Origin: Colwellia sp.
Lineage (GTDB): Bacteria; Pseudomonadota; Gammaproteobacteria; Enterobacterales; Alteromonadaceae
DNA length: 64,000 bases
Reading direction: 5' to 3'
Assembly (NCBI GenBank): GCA_013215295.1
Contig: JABSOZ010000002.1
Coordinates: 372,001 to 436,000 of the forward strand
Shown: positions 9,688 to 19,496 of the stretch, piece after piece
Layout of the letters: every line of letters starts with the position of its first letter
Numbering within the stretch: the stretch's first letter is position 1
Program-made: the position numbers and the translations under genes
The notes under the pieces: generated by a model
Told to the model about the DNA's origin: nothing
Databases searched by the model: none
Seen by the model: only the letters and a program-made list of their open reading frames with translations

Positions 9688-10317
9688 TTAAGCTTTTTTA
9701 TCAGTCTCACCTAATCTAAATCCTTGACGACTAAAACGGTTAAGACCGCGAGTAAGTAAAAACCCCACTACACCTGCGATAATCATCATTAATCGTAACA
9801 GCGTAAACTGTTCGTCATTATTTTTTAATAATTTAGTGGTTAAATAATGCTTGTCTAACGTTAGACGAACGTACCCTACTATTGCGTCATTACGTAATTC
9901 ACCGACAAAAGGGACTGAAAATTGACTTTTATCTAATTCATTATCAGATAAGCCAAAAAGTGCCTTTATACTTTTAGCATTTTGACTACTAATAATTAAT
10001 TGTCCAGAAACATCATATACATGGATTTGCTTTACTACATCGACTTTTTCAAGCTCATCAACATAATTTTGAAGTATCTTTCGGCTTTCTTTAGTTTTAA
10101 CTTCAGGGGTCAAAACCGATAAACCTACAGACGTTTGTTTTAAGTACTGATGTCCTACATCATAAAATTGCTGCTCAATACTCTGCTTATTTTGCGTTTG
10201 GCTATATATCCATAAATTCATCAATATTACGATAAAAGCAATCGCTATAACTAATTGCATTATTTTATTATAAATAGGTGATAATTTAGGGTATAAAGGC
10301 TGTGCTATTTGAGTCAT
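9688..10317 (-). CDS. smp: Smp/AhpA-family inner-membrane protein
   Basis: 209-residue membrane protein of the Smp (YtjB/AhpA) family, encoded divergently from serB as in E. coli. An N-terminal membrane segment (IMQLVIAIAFIVILMNLWIY) is followed by a periplasmic sensor-like domain (KQIHVYDVSGQLIISS, YVRLTLDKHYLT) and a second membrane segment near the C-terminus (LLRLMMIIAGVVGFLL). The fold resembles the extracytoplasmic part of sensor kinases but no kinase is attached. I chose ATG 10317 over an in-frame TTG at 10323. Biochemical function is not established; relatives are described as virulence or hemolysin-related regulators. Confidence 0.82.
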   Translation of the reverse strand: MTQIAQPLYPKLSPIYNKIMQLVIAIAFIVILMNLWIYSQTQNKQSIEQQFYDVGHQYLKQTSVGLSVLTPEVKTKESRKILQNYVDELEKVDVVKQIHVYDVSGQLIISSQNAKSIKALFGLSDNELDKSQFSVPFVGELRNDAIVGYVRLTLDKHYLTTKLLKNNDEQFTLLRLMMIIAGVVGFLLTRGLNRFSRQGFRLGETDKKA

Positions 10318-10422
10318 AAGCAATACAAATGTATTAATTTTATCTTTACGTTCATTCTTATACTATAGCATTATTCATTTTAAATACTCGCTAAAACTAT
10401 AATTCACCTAAAAGGCTTCACC

Positions 10423-11481
10423 GTGTCAATTGCTATTCAACGTTTCCCTCTTGAACATATTCAACAACTTAGCCTAGCTGAGTTTATTTCTTCAGCACAA
10501 TCAGATAAATACTTCCCATGTATTACTTATTTTGAAGATAATTGTTGGCAAGTTGATGAACGCTTTATCACGCAAGAAAGCAATAAAGACAGTATATATG
10601 TAGACATGAAAGATCCTACTACGCTCGAGTTAGTTGTGTTTAGTGACCTTTCGATGAGTATGCTTAGTAAGTTACTCAACCATTGTCAGTTAACACTAAT
10701 AGCGTTAAATGCGATTAACACGCGAAATAACCTTATTAGCTATCGCTTTATGGTTAATTGCCAGCAATTACAAGTTGCACGAGAAAATTTAGTAAGCTTT
10801 ACGCTCAACAATGAAATTGAAGCGGCTTTAATTGAAAATGCACCTAAGTTATCTCAACCGGGCATTTTAGTCATGGATATGGACTCAACAACCATAGAAA
10901 TTGAATGTATTGATGAAATTGCTATATTGGCAGGTGTCGGAGAACAAGTTGCAGCAGTGACTGAACAAGCAATGTTAGGCGAACTCGATTTCGCACAAAG
11001 TTTACATCAACGAGTTGCCACATTAGAAGGTTCTTCAGTACGTATTTTAGCAGAAGTCGCTCAAGATATTCCGCTCATGGATGGTCTAGAAACACTCGTT
11101 AGCGCCTTAAAAGTTCATGGTTGGAAAATTGCAATTGCTTCAGGTGGTTTTACTTATTTTGCGGATTATTTGAAAGATTTATTAACGCTTGATGCTGCCC
11201 ACGCAAATACTTTAGAAATCATTGATGGGAAATTAACCGGTAAAGTTTTAGGTGATGTTGTCGATGCTCAGGCTAAAGCAGACTGTTTATTATCTTTACA
11301 AAATAAATATAATTTGCCCAAAGAGCAAACGGTCGCGATGGGAGATGGAGCAAACGATTTAGTGATGATGGCCGCAGCACACTTGGGTGTTGCATTCCAT
11401 GCTAAACCGCTTGTTTTAGCAAAAGCAGACAGTGCAATTAATGAAAGTGGCCTTGACTGTCTTTTACATTGGTTAGCGTAA
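10423..11481 (+). CDS. serB: Phosphoserine phosphatase
   Basis: HAD-family phosphatase of 352 residues carrying out the last step of L-serine synthesis. The catalytic motif is DMDST (nucleophile Asp152, acid Asp154). Motif II is ASGGFTYF, the conserved Lys lies in DAQAKADCL, and motif III is GDGANDLVMM. The roughly 140-residue N-terminal extension corresponds to the ACT-like region of SerB proteins and makes it slightly longer than the E. coli enzyme (322). The start is GTG at 10423; no in-frame ATG gives a better fit. Confidence 0.96.
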   Translation: MSIAIQRFPLEHIQQLSLAEFISSAQSDKYFPCITYFEDNCWQVDERFITQESNKDSIYVDMKDPTTLELVVFSDLSMSMLSKLLNHCQLTLIALNAINTRNNLISYRFMVNCQQLQVARENLVSFTLNNEIEAALIENAPKLSQPGILVMDMDSTTIEIECIDEIAILAGVGEQVAAVTEQAMLGELDFAQSLHQRVATLEGSSVRILAEVAQDIPLMDGLETLVSALKVHGWKIAIASGGFTYFADYLKDLLTLDAAHANTLEIIDGKLTGKVLGDVVDAQAKADCLLSLQNKYNLPKEQTVAMGDGANDLVMMAAAHLGVAFHAKPLVLAKADSAINESGLDCLLHWLA

Positions 11482-11495
11482 ATCCTATCAGAAAA

Positions 11496-13946
11496 TCAAG
11501 ATAATAATTCATGCCGTATTAAGGTTTCTTGGGTGATATCAAGCAATTGAATCACTCCAGAAACACTCCATATATCTTGCTCTATTTGTTTGCCCCGATG
11601 AATAGCATAAGAACTGATATAGCTTAATTCTGGGTTTAAATGATCCATATCTGGATCATCAGTTCGAGATAACTTAGCTTGTATACAGAAGAATAATCCG
11701 TGATTTATCGCTCTAGATATAAACATTTTCTGCAACATCGGAGACGTTAATTCACTTAAAGTCTTAGTTGTTACCGCTTGGTCGATGATATCATTTTCTA
11801 AATTAACTGCTATGTAGAGTGTTTGAGATATCGCGGCATCATCATCTTGCATTTTTTTTAATGATGATGTCATCGCATTAGTTGCTTGCAGGTTATTGAG
11901 CAATGGGTATAAGTTATACAATGACTGACTATCACTTAGCTGCTTCATGACGGGTAATAGCTTATTTTGTACAGTGCCACAAACAAGCGTTTCTAATTTA
12001 TATCTACTTCCACTGGTTTGCACCATCAAGGAAGGGATCGTTAGGCTTCGGCTATAAACATTTCGTAATGCTTTCGCAAGACCCGGTATCAACAAAGCGT
12101 ATTCATCGGGCGTTAATTTATCACGATTTTTAGCAATTAATGCTTTAAAAAAGGATCTTCCCATGTGTTGATGTTTTTCTACATATACCCGTAGATTAAG
12201 CACAGTTTTGCTTTTATTAATGCGCATCAGTTCGTAGGGTAATCCTTTCAAATCAAATGCTGAAGTAATTTTTTGTAACCCTGGAAAAGTTAAATAGACT
12301 ACATCTCCCTTTTTCAAAACCGAAGGTTTTTCGAGTTCTAGTTTTAAACCCAAAATGGAAAAGTCATTGGATTTACCGACACAGCGAATACCCTCAATTT
12401 CAAGTTCTACAGGTGTAATATATTTGAATCTTGCTTCTTGTCGTTGGTTTTTATAGTTTATCCCAACTTCATCCATTAACAATGGAGATGTTAGTCGTTT
12501 ATGACCAAAATTCTTCAAACGACTCGTTTCAATTTTATCAAAAGGGAGTTGCTTATATTGTTCGACTTTAAATTCATCGGTAAGGTCATTGGCGACAATA
12601 ATACAGGGTAGAGTATAAAGCGTAGCAATGGCATCATTTGGAATAGGTAGATTTAGATATTGATTCTTTTTAGTTAAAGTATTTGATAACGTTAGCGGGG
12701 AATGAGCTTTATCAACATCTACATCTATAATCGACAATTGTGTAATCGCAAAGCTCGGTTTAGATGCGGCGAACCCTAAAAACTTTCTCTTAAATTCACT
12801 ATCATCATTTAATTGCTGAACATCGGCAGTGTAAAAAAAACTCTTGCCTTGGCTTTTGTGGACAAAGCTATAAACTAATAAGGATTTTCCTAATGCATGA
12901 GCTTTTCTTATTCTAAGAATTCGTTCAGGTGTTACCAAACAGTAAAGTGTAGAGTGACGCTTTTCATCTTGCCAATATTGATAAATTGATTGATTATTGT
13001 GGCAAGTAAGTGCATATCGCGGTAAAACATCACCTTTACTATCTTCTACAAATATCGGTAACTCATTCGATTTAGGTAAAGAATATTGTTCAAAGTTACG
13101 AGACTGAATGGCATTGATAGTGTTATCTAAGTTGATTTTATAACGACGTTTATTTCCTTGAATAAATCCTTTAAGAAATGATTGGAAACCATCAATCGAT
13201 TTTTCATTCGAATAAACTCTTTGACATCCTATTAGTTGAACTCTATCTACTTTTTGAATATTTCGGACTTCAAAGTTAAAACTCTTTTCTTTACCAAACT
13301 GAAATTCGTCTTCAAAACCACGAAATCTGATGCTAAAAGATTGCCCAATCGAAATGTTATTGGGGTAATTAAAGCGGAATCTACAACCTTCAACACTTAT
13401 GTCAGAACTTGTACATTCGTATTCTTTATTATCGTTTTCTAACTGTACATCAATGGTTATAGCAAAATTCATCCGCTCTTCTGAACGATTGTGATAAGGA
13501 CCAAAGGTGTACAAACTTGCTGGATACTGAGTTTTTTCAAATACTTTACCTGTTTCGGTCGGTAAAGGTTTTCCTATGTTACTCTTTTCTTTCTGATAAA
13601 TAACCCGAAAATTATTCTCGGTATTCATTACAGCTTCATATACTCCGAAAGTATAACTTTGATAAAAACTTATATTTTCTTCATAAACTTTTATCGCAAT
13701 ATCATCAAGGTAATGACGTCTTCCGTCATGTTCAAAAGGTCGGCATTCTCCGTCAACATGCCCGCGTAAGTCAATTAAGCGAGTGCAAACGGTAGCTAAA
13801 CGCTTTAGCTCCATTTTCAGCAAAAAACGTTCTGTTTTTGGGATATGTTGAGTCATCGCAGAAAAATTCTTTTCAAAATCGTTCTTTAAAACATTTCCAC
13901 GAAACTGATCAACTATCTTTTGGTATTTCGAAATATCTGTAGTCAT
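11496..13946 (-). CDS. Large protein with two PilZ domains
   Basis: 816-residue cytoplasmic protein if started at ATG 13946. An upstream start at 14066 would add 40 residues of unusual composition, rich in Tyr, Lys and Ile, that read like intergenic DNA. Two PilZ c-di-GMP-binding domains are visible. In the first, RSEER (about residues 154-158) is followed by DISVEG (about 182-187). In the second, RQEAR (about 502) is followed by NDFSILG (about 528). Both keep the RxxxR and [D/N]xSxxG signatures. The remaining roughly 500 residues show no catalytic motif I recognise. It ends 14 nt from serB in a convergent arrangement. A long PilZ protein beside serB is, from memory, a recurrent arrangement in related marine genera. 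Probably a c-di-GMP effector for motility or surface behaviour; the target is unknown. Confidence 0.82.
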   Translation of the reverse strand: MTTDISKYQKIVDQFRGNVLKNDFEKNFSAMTQHIPKTERFLLKMELKRLATVCTRLIDLRGHVDGECRPFEHDGRRHYLDDIAIKVYEENISFYQSYTFGVYEAVMNTENNFRVIYQKEKSNIGKPLPTETGKVFEKTQYPASLYTFGPYHNRSEERMNFAITIDVQLENDNKEYECTSSDISVEGCRFRFNYPNNISIGQSFSIRFRGFEDEFQFGKEKSFNFEVRNIQKVDRVQLIGCQRVYSNEKSIDGFQSFLKGFIQGNKRRYKINLDNTINAIQSRNFEQYSLPKSNELPIFVEDSKGDVLPRYALTCHNNQSIYQYWQDEKRHSTLYCLVTPERILRIRKAHALGKSLLVYSFVHKSQGKSFFYTADVQQLNDDSEFKRKFLGFAASKPSFAITQLSIIDVDVDKAHSPLTLSNTLTKKNQYLNLPIPNDAIATLYTLPCIIVANDLTDEFKVEQYKQLPFDKIETSRLKNFGHKRLTSPLLMDEVGINYKNQRQEARFKYITPVELEIEGIRCVGKSNDFSILGLKLELEKPSVLKKGDVVYLTFPGLQKITSAFDLKGLPYELMRINKSKTVLNLRVYVEKHQHMGRSFFKALIAKNRDKLTPDEYALLIPGLAKALRNVYSRSLTIPSLMVQTSGSRYKLETLVCGTVQNKLLPVMKQLSDSQSLYNLYPLLNNLQATNAMTSSLKKMQDDDAAISQTLYIAVNLENDIIDQAVTTKTLSELTSPMLQKMFISRAINHGLFFCIQAKLSRTDDPDMDHLNPELSYISSYAIHRGKQIEQDIWSVSGVIQLLDITQETLIRHELLS

Positions 13947-14320
13947 TTCTGCTTTTAATTCTATGTAGTAACACTTTTTATATGCAGTGAAATTAAAGTG
14001 ATAATTGATCACTTCCATTAAAGTAAATCTACTATAAATTAATTTATAATAATATGGCATCATCAAAGATAGTCATAAATATAATTTAAACTAATAGGTT
14101 ATATACATACTTAAATACTTATTAAATATAATAGCAATATTTATGCCCATAGTAAGGTAAACAATGGAAAAAACAAATCAAGTGATGTATGTACAAATCG
14201 TTGGACCAAGCATATTCGGGGGCTAGGCACGTATATAGGCTGCAAAGCATGGGTTACTATATTCGAATCTAAGCAAGTAAAAAATCTGTGGTAAAGCCAA
14301 ATTCATAAGGTTTGTCAGAG
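13947..14320. other. Intergenic region upstream of the PilZ gene
   Basis: AT-rich upstream region of the PilZ gene. A 20-codon reading frame at 14164 is too short and unsupported to call. No promoter is clear enough to place. Confidence 0.4.
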
Positions 14321-14455
14321 ATGGCAAATAGTCTACAACACAAAGTACAAACTATTGACAGTATTGACCTTTCTGACTTGTCCGATTTTCAGCTAATCTT
14401 GCAGAATTTGATTTTTTTCTTGGCAGTGTTATCGGTTGGGTTAGCGTTATTTTAA
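14321..14455 (+). CDS. Possible 44-residue single-span membrane protein
   Basis: Small open frame encoding MANSLQHKVQTIDSIDLSDL and continuing into a hydrophobic C-terminal segment (LILQNLIFFLAVLSVGLALF). ATAAGG lies about ten bases before the ATG and could serve as ribosome binding site. It is followed by the bidirectional hairpin at 14503-14530, which would end its transcript. An acidic soluble N-terminus plus one membrane span is typical of bacterial small membrane proteins. I recognise no family, and a chance frame cannot be excluded. Confidence 0.35.
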   Translation: MANSLQHKVQTIDSIDLSDLSDFQLILQNLIFFLAVLSVGLALF

Positions 14456-14502
14456 TTTGAATTGAGATTGAAACTATAATCATAATTGATCATTCATAAA
14501 GC

Positions 14503-14530
14503 AAAAAGCGATAACTTCTTATCGCTTTTT
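14503..14530. terminator. Bidirectional terminator after nqrM
   Basis: AAAAAGCGATAA (14503-14514) and TTATCGCTTTTT (14519-14530) pair perfectly around a CTTC loop, with A and T runs on either side. It suits nqrM on the minus strand and any transcript from the left. Confidence 0.85.
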
Positions 14531-14549
14531 TAATGACTTTAGATTGAAA

Positions 14550-14771
14550 TTAAATGATTTTGATATCTATCATATTTTCTTTAGCTGCAGCAATGCGTTC
14601 ACGTTCCTGCCGTTTTTCGCATGGGTTGTCACAATTACACGATTTATCAATTCCTACTGTCGCCAAGCCTCCACAACTACCAGCTAAACTTTTTTGTTGA
14701 AAAATATACCCTACAGCCATACCAGCAGATACAACGAGAAAAAAAACTAAGGTGATCATAAAAATCATCAT
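14550..14771 (-). CDS. nqrM: Na+-NQR maturation factor NqrM
   Basis: 73-residue NqrM (DUF539) protein with one N-terminal membrane helix (ITLVFFLVVSAGMAVGYIF) and the conserved cysteines: SCGGLA, then CNCDNPC. NqrM is required for functional Na+-NQR, probably in delivering or inserting the iron centre between NqrD and NqrE. It follows apbE with a gap of about 60 nt, completing the nqrABCDEF-apbE-nqrM cluster known from Vibrio and Shewanella. A terminator lies directly downstream. Confidence 0.93.
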   Translation of the reverse strand: MMIFMITLVFFLVVSAGMAVGYIFQQKSLAGSCGGLATVGIDKSCNCDNPCEKRQERERIAAAKENMIDIKII

Positions 14772-14834
14772 AAAATTAACCTACTACTTTTCTGAAAAAT
14801 TGAAAATATGTATACAGTAATCCACTTTTGCCAA

Positions 14835-15875
14835 TTACTTTAAATACTGCATGAATTTTACCGTGCTTTGCTCTACAAATCCATGATCCGTTTTAATGAT
14901 CATATAAGCGGCTAATTCATTTTCCTCTGCGAAGGCTAGCGCCTTTTCTTCCCCCATTAACATCATTGCAGTAGACAAGCCATCTGCGGTCATTGACGAG
15001 GGATGGATCACAGTAACAGAGACTAACTTATGATCAATTGGTCTTCCTGACTGTGGATCAATAATATGTGAAAAACGGTGCCCATTAGACTCAAAATATT
15101 TTCTATAATCTCCTGAAGTTGCTAATGCATTATCTTTAGGAATAATTATCTGATGAACAGCCCGTTCTTCAGAGAGCGGTTTTTCAATAGCAACGTGCCA
15201 AAGCTCGCCAGTATGTTTAAAGCCTTTTATTCGCATTTCTCCACCAATTTCAACAAGGTAGTTATTCAGGCCTTTACTTTCAAGGTACTCAGCGATTAGA
15301 TCGACAGCATAACCCTTAGCAATAGTAGAAAGGTCAATAGTTAAATCAGGAATGGCTTTTGACAATTCATTGCCATTGAGTGTTAAATATTTAAGACCCG
15401 TACGTGCTTTCGCTATTTTTAGCTCGCTATCACTTGGCACTTTTTCTGGTCGAAAATCAGGGCCAAAACCCCATAAATTAATTAATGGCCCAATAGTAAC
15501 GTCTAATTTACCTCCGCTTAAGTTCCCCAACCGAATGGACTCGGCAAGTACGCGGCGTAATCCTTCTGATATTTCTACAGGAGCGAGTGAAGTAGACTTA
15601 TTAAAACGTGATAGTTCAGAATCTGGCAGCCAGTTAGACATGTCTTGTAACAGCTGTTTTAAAATAGCTGCTATGTCTGCATGCGTTTTTTCTTGATCAA
15701 ATTTAGAGCCTGGCAAGGAATCAGGCTTAACAATCACTTTAACATTGTAAGCAACCGTTCCCATGGTCATGCCCTGAAATAACACTTCATGGGGTTTATT
15801 AGCGTCATTGTTATCAGAGCATGCTGATAACACAATAAACAAAGCACACTGCAGTATTGTTTTGATTTTATTCAT
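14835..15875 (-). CDS. apbE: FAD:protein FMN transferase (lipoprotein)
   Basis: 346-residue ApbE, which attaches FMN covalently to Thr residues of NqrB and NqrC using FAD. The signal peptide ends in a lipobox (IVLSAC), so it is a lipoprotein facing the periplasm. Family motifs include GMTMGT, KGYAVDLIAEYLES followed by VEIGGEMR, and HIIDPQSGRP. I chose ATG 15875, with GAGAG upstream, rather than the TTG at 15887. It sits just downstream of nqrF but beyond that operon's terminator, so it may have its own promoter with nqrM. Confidence 0.95.
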   Translation of the reverse strand: MNKIKTILQCALFIVLSACSDNNDANKPHEVLFQGMTMGTVAYNVKVIVKPDSLPGSKFDQEKTHADIAAILKQLLQDMSNWLPDSELSRFNKSTSLAPVEISEGLRRVLAESIRLGNLSGGKLDVTIGPLINLWGFGPDFRPEKVPSDSELKIAKARTGLKYLTLNGNELSKAIPDLTIDLSTIAKGYAVDLIAEYLESKGLNNYLVEIGGEMRIKGFKHTGELWHVAIEKPLSEERAVHQIIIPKDNALATSGDYRKYFESNGHRFSHIIDPQSGRPIDHKLVSVTVIHPSSMTADGLSTAMMLMGEEKALAFAEENELAAYMIIKTDHGFVEQSTVKFMQYLK

Positions 15876-15920
15876 AATAGCTCTCAATTTTATTATTTAT
15901 ATAAATAGGCTATCGTCACT

Positions 15921-15967
15921 CATCCCCATCCGTGGTGCCGTAACATACCGTTCATCCTGAACATAAA
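15921..15967. repeat. Copy 1 of terminator-linked dispersed repeat
   Basis: Contains ATACCGTTCATCCTGAACAT (15945-15964), preceded by a diverged CATCC..TGGTGCC segment. The inner GTTCATCCTGAAC is itself a small palindrome. It is related to repeats near 32.5, 34.9, 58.4 and 59.5 kb, and like them lies next to a terminator, here separated from it by about 20 nt. Confidence 0.75.
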
Positions 15968-15986
15968 CACTGCTTATATAAATAAT

Positions 15987-16010
15987 AAAAGACGACCAAA
16001 GTCGTCTTTT
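15987..16010 (-). terminator. nqr operon terminator
   Basis: AAAAGACGAC (15987-15996) and GTCGTCTTTT (16001-16010) pair around a CAAA loop. Read on the minus strand the stem is followed by T-rich sequence, about 145 nt after the nqrF stop. Confidence 0.85.
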
Positions 16011-16153
16011 ACAATGCACTATTATTAAGTGACTTTTCAGCTCAAAGCTAGTTCACTTTAGAGCAAAGAGATGGCGCGGAGTTGACGATAGTCAATGAGC
16101 ACCTTCTCTGTAGCTATTAAGTGAAATAGCAAAGAGATAAAAGTTACCAAAAA

Positions 16154-17377
16154 CTAGCCGCCGAAGTCATCTAGCATGATGTTTTCGTCTTCTACACCTA
16201 AATCTTTAAGCATATGAATAACAGCAGCATTCATCATTGGAGGACCACACATGTAGAACTCACAATCTTCCGGTGCTTCATGATCTTTCAAGTAATTTTC
16301 ATGTAGAACATTATGAATAAAACCTGTCATGCCTTCCCAGTTATCTTCTTTCTGTGGATCAGAAAGCGCAACATGCCATTGGAAGTTATCATTTTCAGCC
16401 GCTAAGCCGTTATAATCATCTTCATAGAACATCTCACGTTTAGAACGCGCACCATACCAAAAGCTGATCTTACGCTTCGACTTAAGACGTTTAAGTTGAT
16501 CAAACAAGTGCGAACGCATTGGCGCCATACCAGCTCCACCACCAATAAAGACCATTTCCGCATCGGTTTCTTTAGCGAAGAACTCACCAAATGGACCAGA
16601 AATTGTCACTTTATCGCCTGGTTTAAGGCTGAAAATATACGATGACATTTTACCTGCTGGTAAATGTAAACGTCCAGGAGGCGGCGTAGCGATACGCACG
16701 TTTAGCATAATAATGCCGGCTTCCTCTGGGTAGTTTGCCATTGAGTATGCACGCAAAGTAGGTTCATCAACTTTTGATTCAACATCAAAAAAGCCAAAAT
16801 GATTCCAATCACCTTTATACTGGTCGTCAATATCAAAGTCGCTATATTTAACATGATGCGCTGGCGCTTCAATTTGAATATAACCACCCGCTTTGAACGG
16901 TACAGATTCGCCATTTGGAATTTGAAGTTTAAGTTCTTTAATGAACGTTGCTTGGTTATCGTTAGAGATAACTTCACATTCCCATTGTTGAACACCGAAG
17001 ATTTCATCTTCAACTTCAATAACCATGTCTTGCTTAACAGCAACCTGACAGGCTAAACGACAGCCTGTTTTGGCTTCACGCTTGTTGATATGGCCTTCTT
17101 CAGTTGGAAGGATATCACCACCACCTGAATGCACATCAACACGACATTGACCACAAGTACCACCACCACCACATGCTGAAGGAATAAAAATCCCTTGATC
17201 AGCAAGTGCACCAAGAAGCTTTCCGCCAGCAGGTGTTACAACTGATTTTTCCGGATCGCCATTTATACTAATCGTTACGTCACCTGAAGAAACTAACTTA
17301 GATTTAGCAAATAAGATTACTAAAACCAACGCTAGTACTATCGCGGTAAACATCGATATGCCGAGAATTATTTCCAT
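16154..17377 (-). CDS. nqrF: Na+-NQR subunit F (NADH dehydrogenase component)
   Basis: 407-residue NADH-oxidising subunit of the sodium pump. An N-terminal membrane anchor is followed by a [2Fe-2S] ferredoxin domain ([16 protein letters not shown], with the fourth cysteine in CRLAC). Next is the FAD-binding RAYSMANYP motif, then the NADH domain ([15 protein letters not shown]) ending with CGPPMMN. Electrons pass from NADH through FAD to the 2Fe-2S cluster and on to NqrC/NqrB flavins. It is the last gene of nqrABCDEF, 73 nt after nqrE, the widest gap in the operon. Confidence 0.98.
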   Translation of the reverse strand: MEIILGISMFTAIVLALVLVILFAKSKLVSSGDVTISINGDPEKSVVTPAGGKLLGALADQGIFIPSACGGGGTCGQCRVDVHSGGGDILPTEEGHINKREAKTGCRLACQVAVKQDMVIEVEDEIFGVQQWECEVISNDNQATFIKELKLQIPNGESVPFKAGGYIQIEAPAHHVKYSDFDIDDQYKGDWNHFGFFDVESKVDEPTLRAYSMANYPEEAGIIMLNVRIATPPPGRLHLPAGKMSSYIFSLKPGDKVTISGPFGEFFAKETDAEMVFIGGGAGMAPMRSHLFDQLKRLKSKRKISFWYGARSKREMFYEDDYNGLAAENDNFQWHVALSDPQKEDNWEGMTGFIHNVLHENYLKDHEAPEDCEFYMCGPPMMNAAVIHMLKDLGVEDENIMLDDFGG

Positions 17378-17450
17378 CGACTTTTCCTTAAATTATCTAG
17401 GGCCTACACTCAAATTATTTTTCGTAATAAGTAGTGAGACCGATATTTGC

Positions 17451-18074
17451 CTAAAGTGAAATACCACCAAAAGAAAGAAAGCCAAAAGCCATCAATCCAG
17501 CGGAGATAAACGTAATTCCTAAACCTTTTAAACCGTCTGGTACGTCAGAATATTTCATTTTCTCACGTATTGCAGCCATCAATACAATAGCAAGCATCCA
17601 ACCAACACCAGAGCCAATGCCGTAAACAACACTTTCACCCAGAGTTAAGTTTTTCGCTACCATAAAAGATACCGCACCAAATATTGCACAGTTAACAGTG
17701 ATTAAGGGTAAGAATATACCTAAGGCTTGATACAATGCAGGAAAGTATTTATCTAAAATCATTTCCAAAATTTGCACTAAAGCCGCAATAACACCGATAA
17801 AGGTAATAAAAGATAAAAAGCTTAAATCAATTGAGTCTTTCTGCTCGGTAATACCCATCACGCTATCTAACGCGCCCGGCGCTAAAATGGCTTGATAGAT
17901 AATTTGGTTAACAGGAACCGCAATACCTAAGACAACAACAACGGCAACACCTAGACCTATCGCAGTGCTTACTTTTTTAGATACAGCTAAGAAAGTACAC
18001 ATACCAAGGAAAAAGGTTAATGCTAAATTTTCAATAAATATGGTTTTAACAAAAATACTTAAATAATGTTCCAT
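17451..18074 (-). CDS. nqrE: Na+-NQR subunit E
   Basis: 207-residue integral membrane subunit with about six helices, homologous to NqrD and RnfA. The N-terminus [20 protein letters not shown] is characteristic. Conserved cysteines near LGMCTFL and ITVNCAIFG are those that help hold the membrane iron centre with NqrD. It starts 4 nt after nqrD, so translation is probably coupled. Confidence 0.97.
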   Translation of the reverse strand: MEHYLSIFVKTIFIENLALTFFLGMCTFLAVSKKVSTAIGLGVAVVVVLGIAVPVNQIIYQAILAPGALDSVMGITEQKDSIDLSFLSFITFIGVIAALVQILEMILDKYFPALYQALGIFLPLITVNCAIFGAVSFMVAKNLTLGESVVYGIGSGVGWMLAIVLMAAIREKMKYSDVPDGLKGLGITFISAGLMAFGFLSFGGISL

Positions 18075-18078
18075 GAAG

Positions 18079-18702
18079 CTAATCCTTCTCTACTTGTTCT
18101 GGTTTCCACTGACGAATTGCCCAGATGATTAAACCAATAATGAAGAATGAACTAAATGGTAAGACTAATAAGCCATTACCTTGGTACCAACCATCGTTTT
18201 GAACTAATTTAAATACTTCAATACCGAAGATTTCACCAAAACCAAATAATTCACGGAAAAAAGCAACAACCATCAAGACTGCACCGTAACCTAGACCGTT
18301 TCCAATACCATCTAAAAAGCTTACACCTGGCTTTTCTTTCATGGCAAAAGCTTCTGCTCTACCCATTACAATACAGTTAGTAATGATCAAACCAATGAAA
18401 ACCGAAAGTTCTTTCGATAATTGGTAAGAGAATGCTTTTAACACTTGGTCAACCACAATTACCAAAGACGCAATTATTGCCATTTGCACAATAATACGTA
18501 CGCTTGACGGTATATGATTACGAATCAGTGAGATAAATAAGTTAGAGAACCCAGTTACTAGCATTACTGCTATGGTCATAACCAAAGCATTTGCCATTGA
18601 GCTTGTTACCGCTAAAGCAGAACAAACACCAAGCACTTGTAACGCGATAGGGTTGTTATCTATAACAGGTCCAAAAAGGACTTTTTTAGTATCTGAAGAC
18701 AT
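18079..18702 (-). CDS. nqrD: Na+-NQR subunit D
   Basis: 207-residue membrane subunit homologous to RnfE, with about six helices. Conserved cysteine motifs are GVCSALAVT and [14 protein letters not shown]. Together with NqrE it forms the core that carries the intramembrane iron centre. Its ATG shares one base with the nqrC stop (TAATG), showing tight coupling. Confidence 0.97.
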   Translation of the reverse strand: MSSDTKKVLFGPVIDNNPIALQVLGVCSALAVTSSMANALVMTIAVMLVTGFSNLFISLIRNHIPSSVRIIVQMAIIASLVIVVDQVLKAFSYQLSKELSVFIGLIITNCIVMGRAEAFAMKEKPGVSFLDGIGNGLGYGAVLMVVAFFRELFGFGEIFGIEVFKLVQNDGWYQGNGLLVLPFSSFFIIGLIIWAIRQWKPEQVEKD

Positions 18703-19496
18703 TATTTCGATCCTCCTTCACTAGCAACACTGCGGAATTTAGTAATGAATGGACCATAGCCCTCATCACCTAACCAAAAATGTAAAGTACGCTGCACGCC
18801 ATTACTGGTTAATGTAGCACCTGATAATGCATCAACACCGTGAACATCACCCTTTTTAGCGCCACCTTTAACCACTTTAATAACAGTTTCGCCTTTACCA
18901 TTGAACATTTTTTTACCTGGCCATAAAGCTTTCCATCTAGGGTTAAGCACTTCCGCGCCTAAACCAGGAGTTTCCTTTAAGTCAGAATAAATAACGCTAC
19001 GAACAGTATTCAAGTCTGGTTCTAAACCAACAAAGCCATACATTAAATCCCATAAGCCTAAACCAACAATAGGTAAAACTAGCGTATTTAACTGCCCTTG
19101 TTCATTGTTAACCAAATAAACAACCGCATGATTAGCACGACGGTTAATACCTGCGATGTCATTCTTAGGTTTTGAGCTTTTATCTGCATTACGAGAGTCT
19201 GCACGCTCGTCAAACATATTAATCTCTTCATCAGAAGCGTCGGTAACAATCGTTCCTGTTTCTAAGTCGATCATTTTAGCAACGACAAACTTATTATAGG
19301 TACCAACAATATCAGTACCCGCAGTTTCTAATAAGCCAGAGGCTTCCAGAATTTTAGTTTGCCTATCGAGTAGTTTATTTGCTTGTTGTAAAGGTTTTAG
19401 ACCACTAGCAGCAATTGATACTAAAGCGGCACAAACTAAACAAACTAGAAATACAAAACCGATTGTTTTAATTGGAGTTTCTTTATTACTAGACAT
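18702..19496 (-). CDS. nqrC: Na+-NQR subunit C (covalent FMN)
   Basis: 264-residue subunit with one N-terminal membrane helix ([18 protein letters not shown]) and a periplasmic FMN-binding domain. The flavinylation motif SGATLT carries the Thr (about residue 228) that ApbE modifies. I chose ATG 19496 ([10 protein letters not shown]) rather than 19556: it matches family length and gives an 8-nt overlap with the nqrB stop. Confidence 0.97.
   Translation of the reverse strand: MSSNKETPIKTIGFVFLVCLVCAALVSIAASGLKPLQQANKLLDRQTKILEASGLLETAGTDIVGTYNKFVVAKMIDLETGTIVTDASDEEINMFDERADSRNADKSSKPKNDIAGINRRANHAVVYLVNNEQGQLNTLVLPIVGLGLWDLMYGFVGLEPDLNTVRSVIYSDLKETPGLGAEVLNPRWKALWPGKKMFNGKGETVIKVVKGGAKKGDVHGVDALSGATLTSNGVQRTLHFWLGDEGYGPFITKFRSVASEGGSK

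Noticed and set aside
14067-14160. Upstream extension of the PilZ protein or an extra gene
   Set aside because: The upstream residues have intergenic-like composition and the region shows no independent start or family match.
14164-14226. 20-codon frame upstream of the PilZ gene
   Set aside because: Too short, no convincing ribosome site and no recognisable feature.
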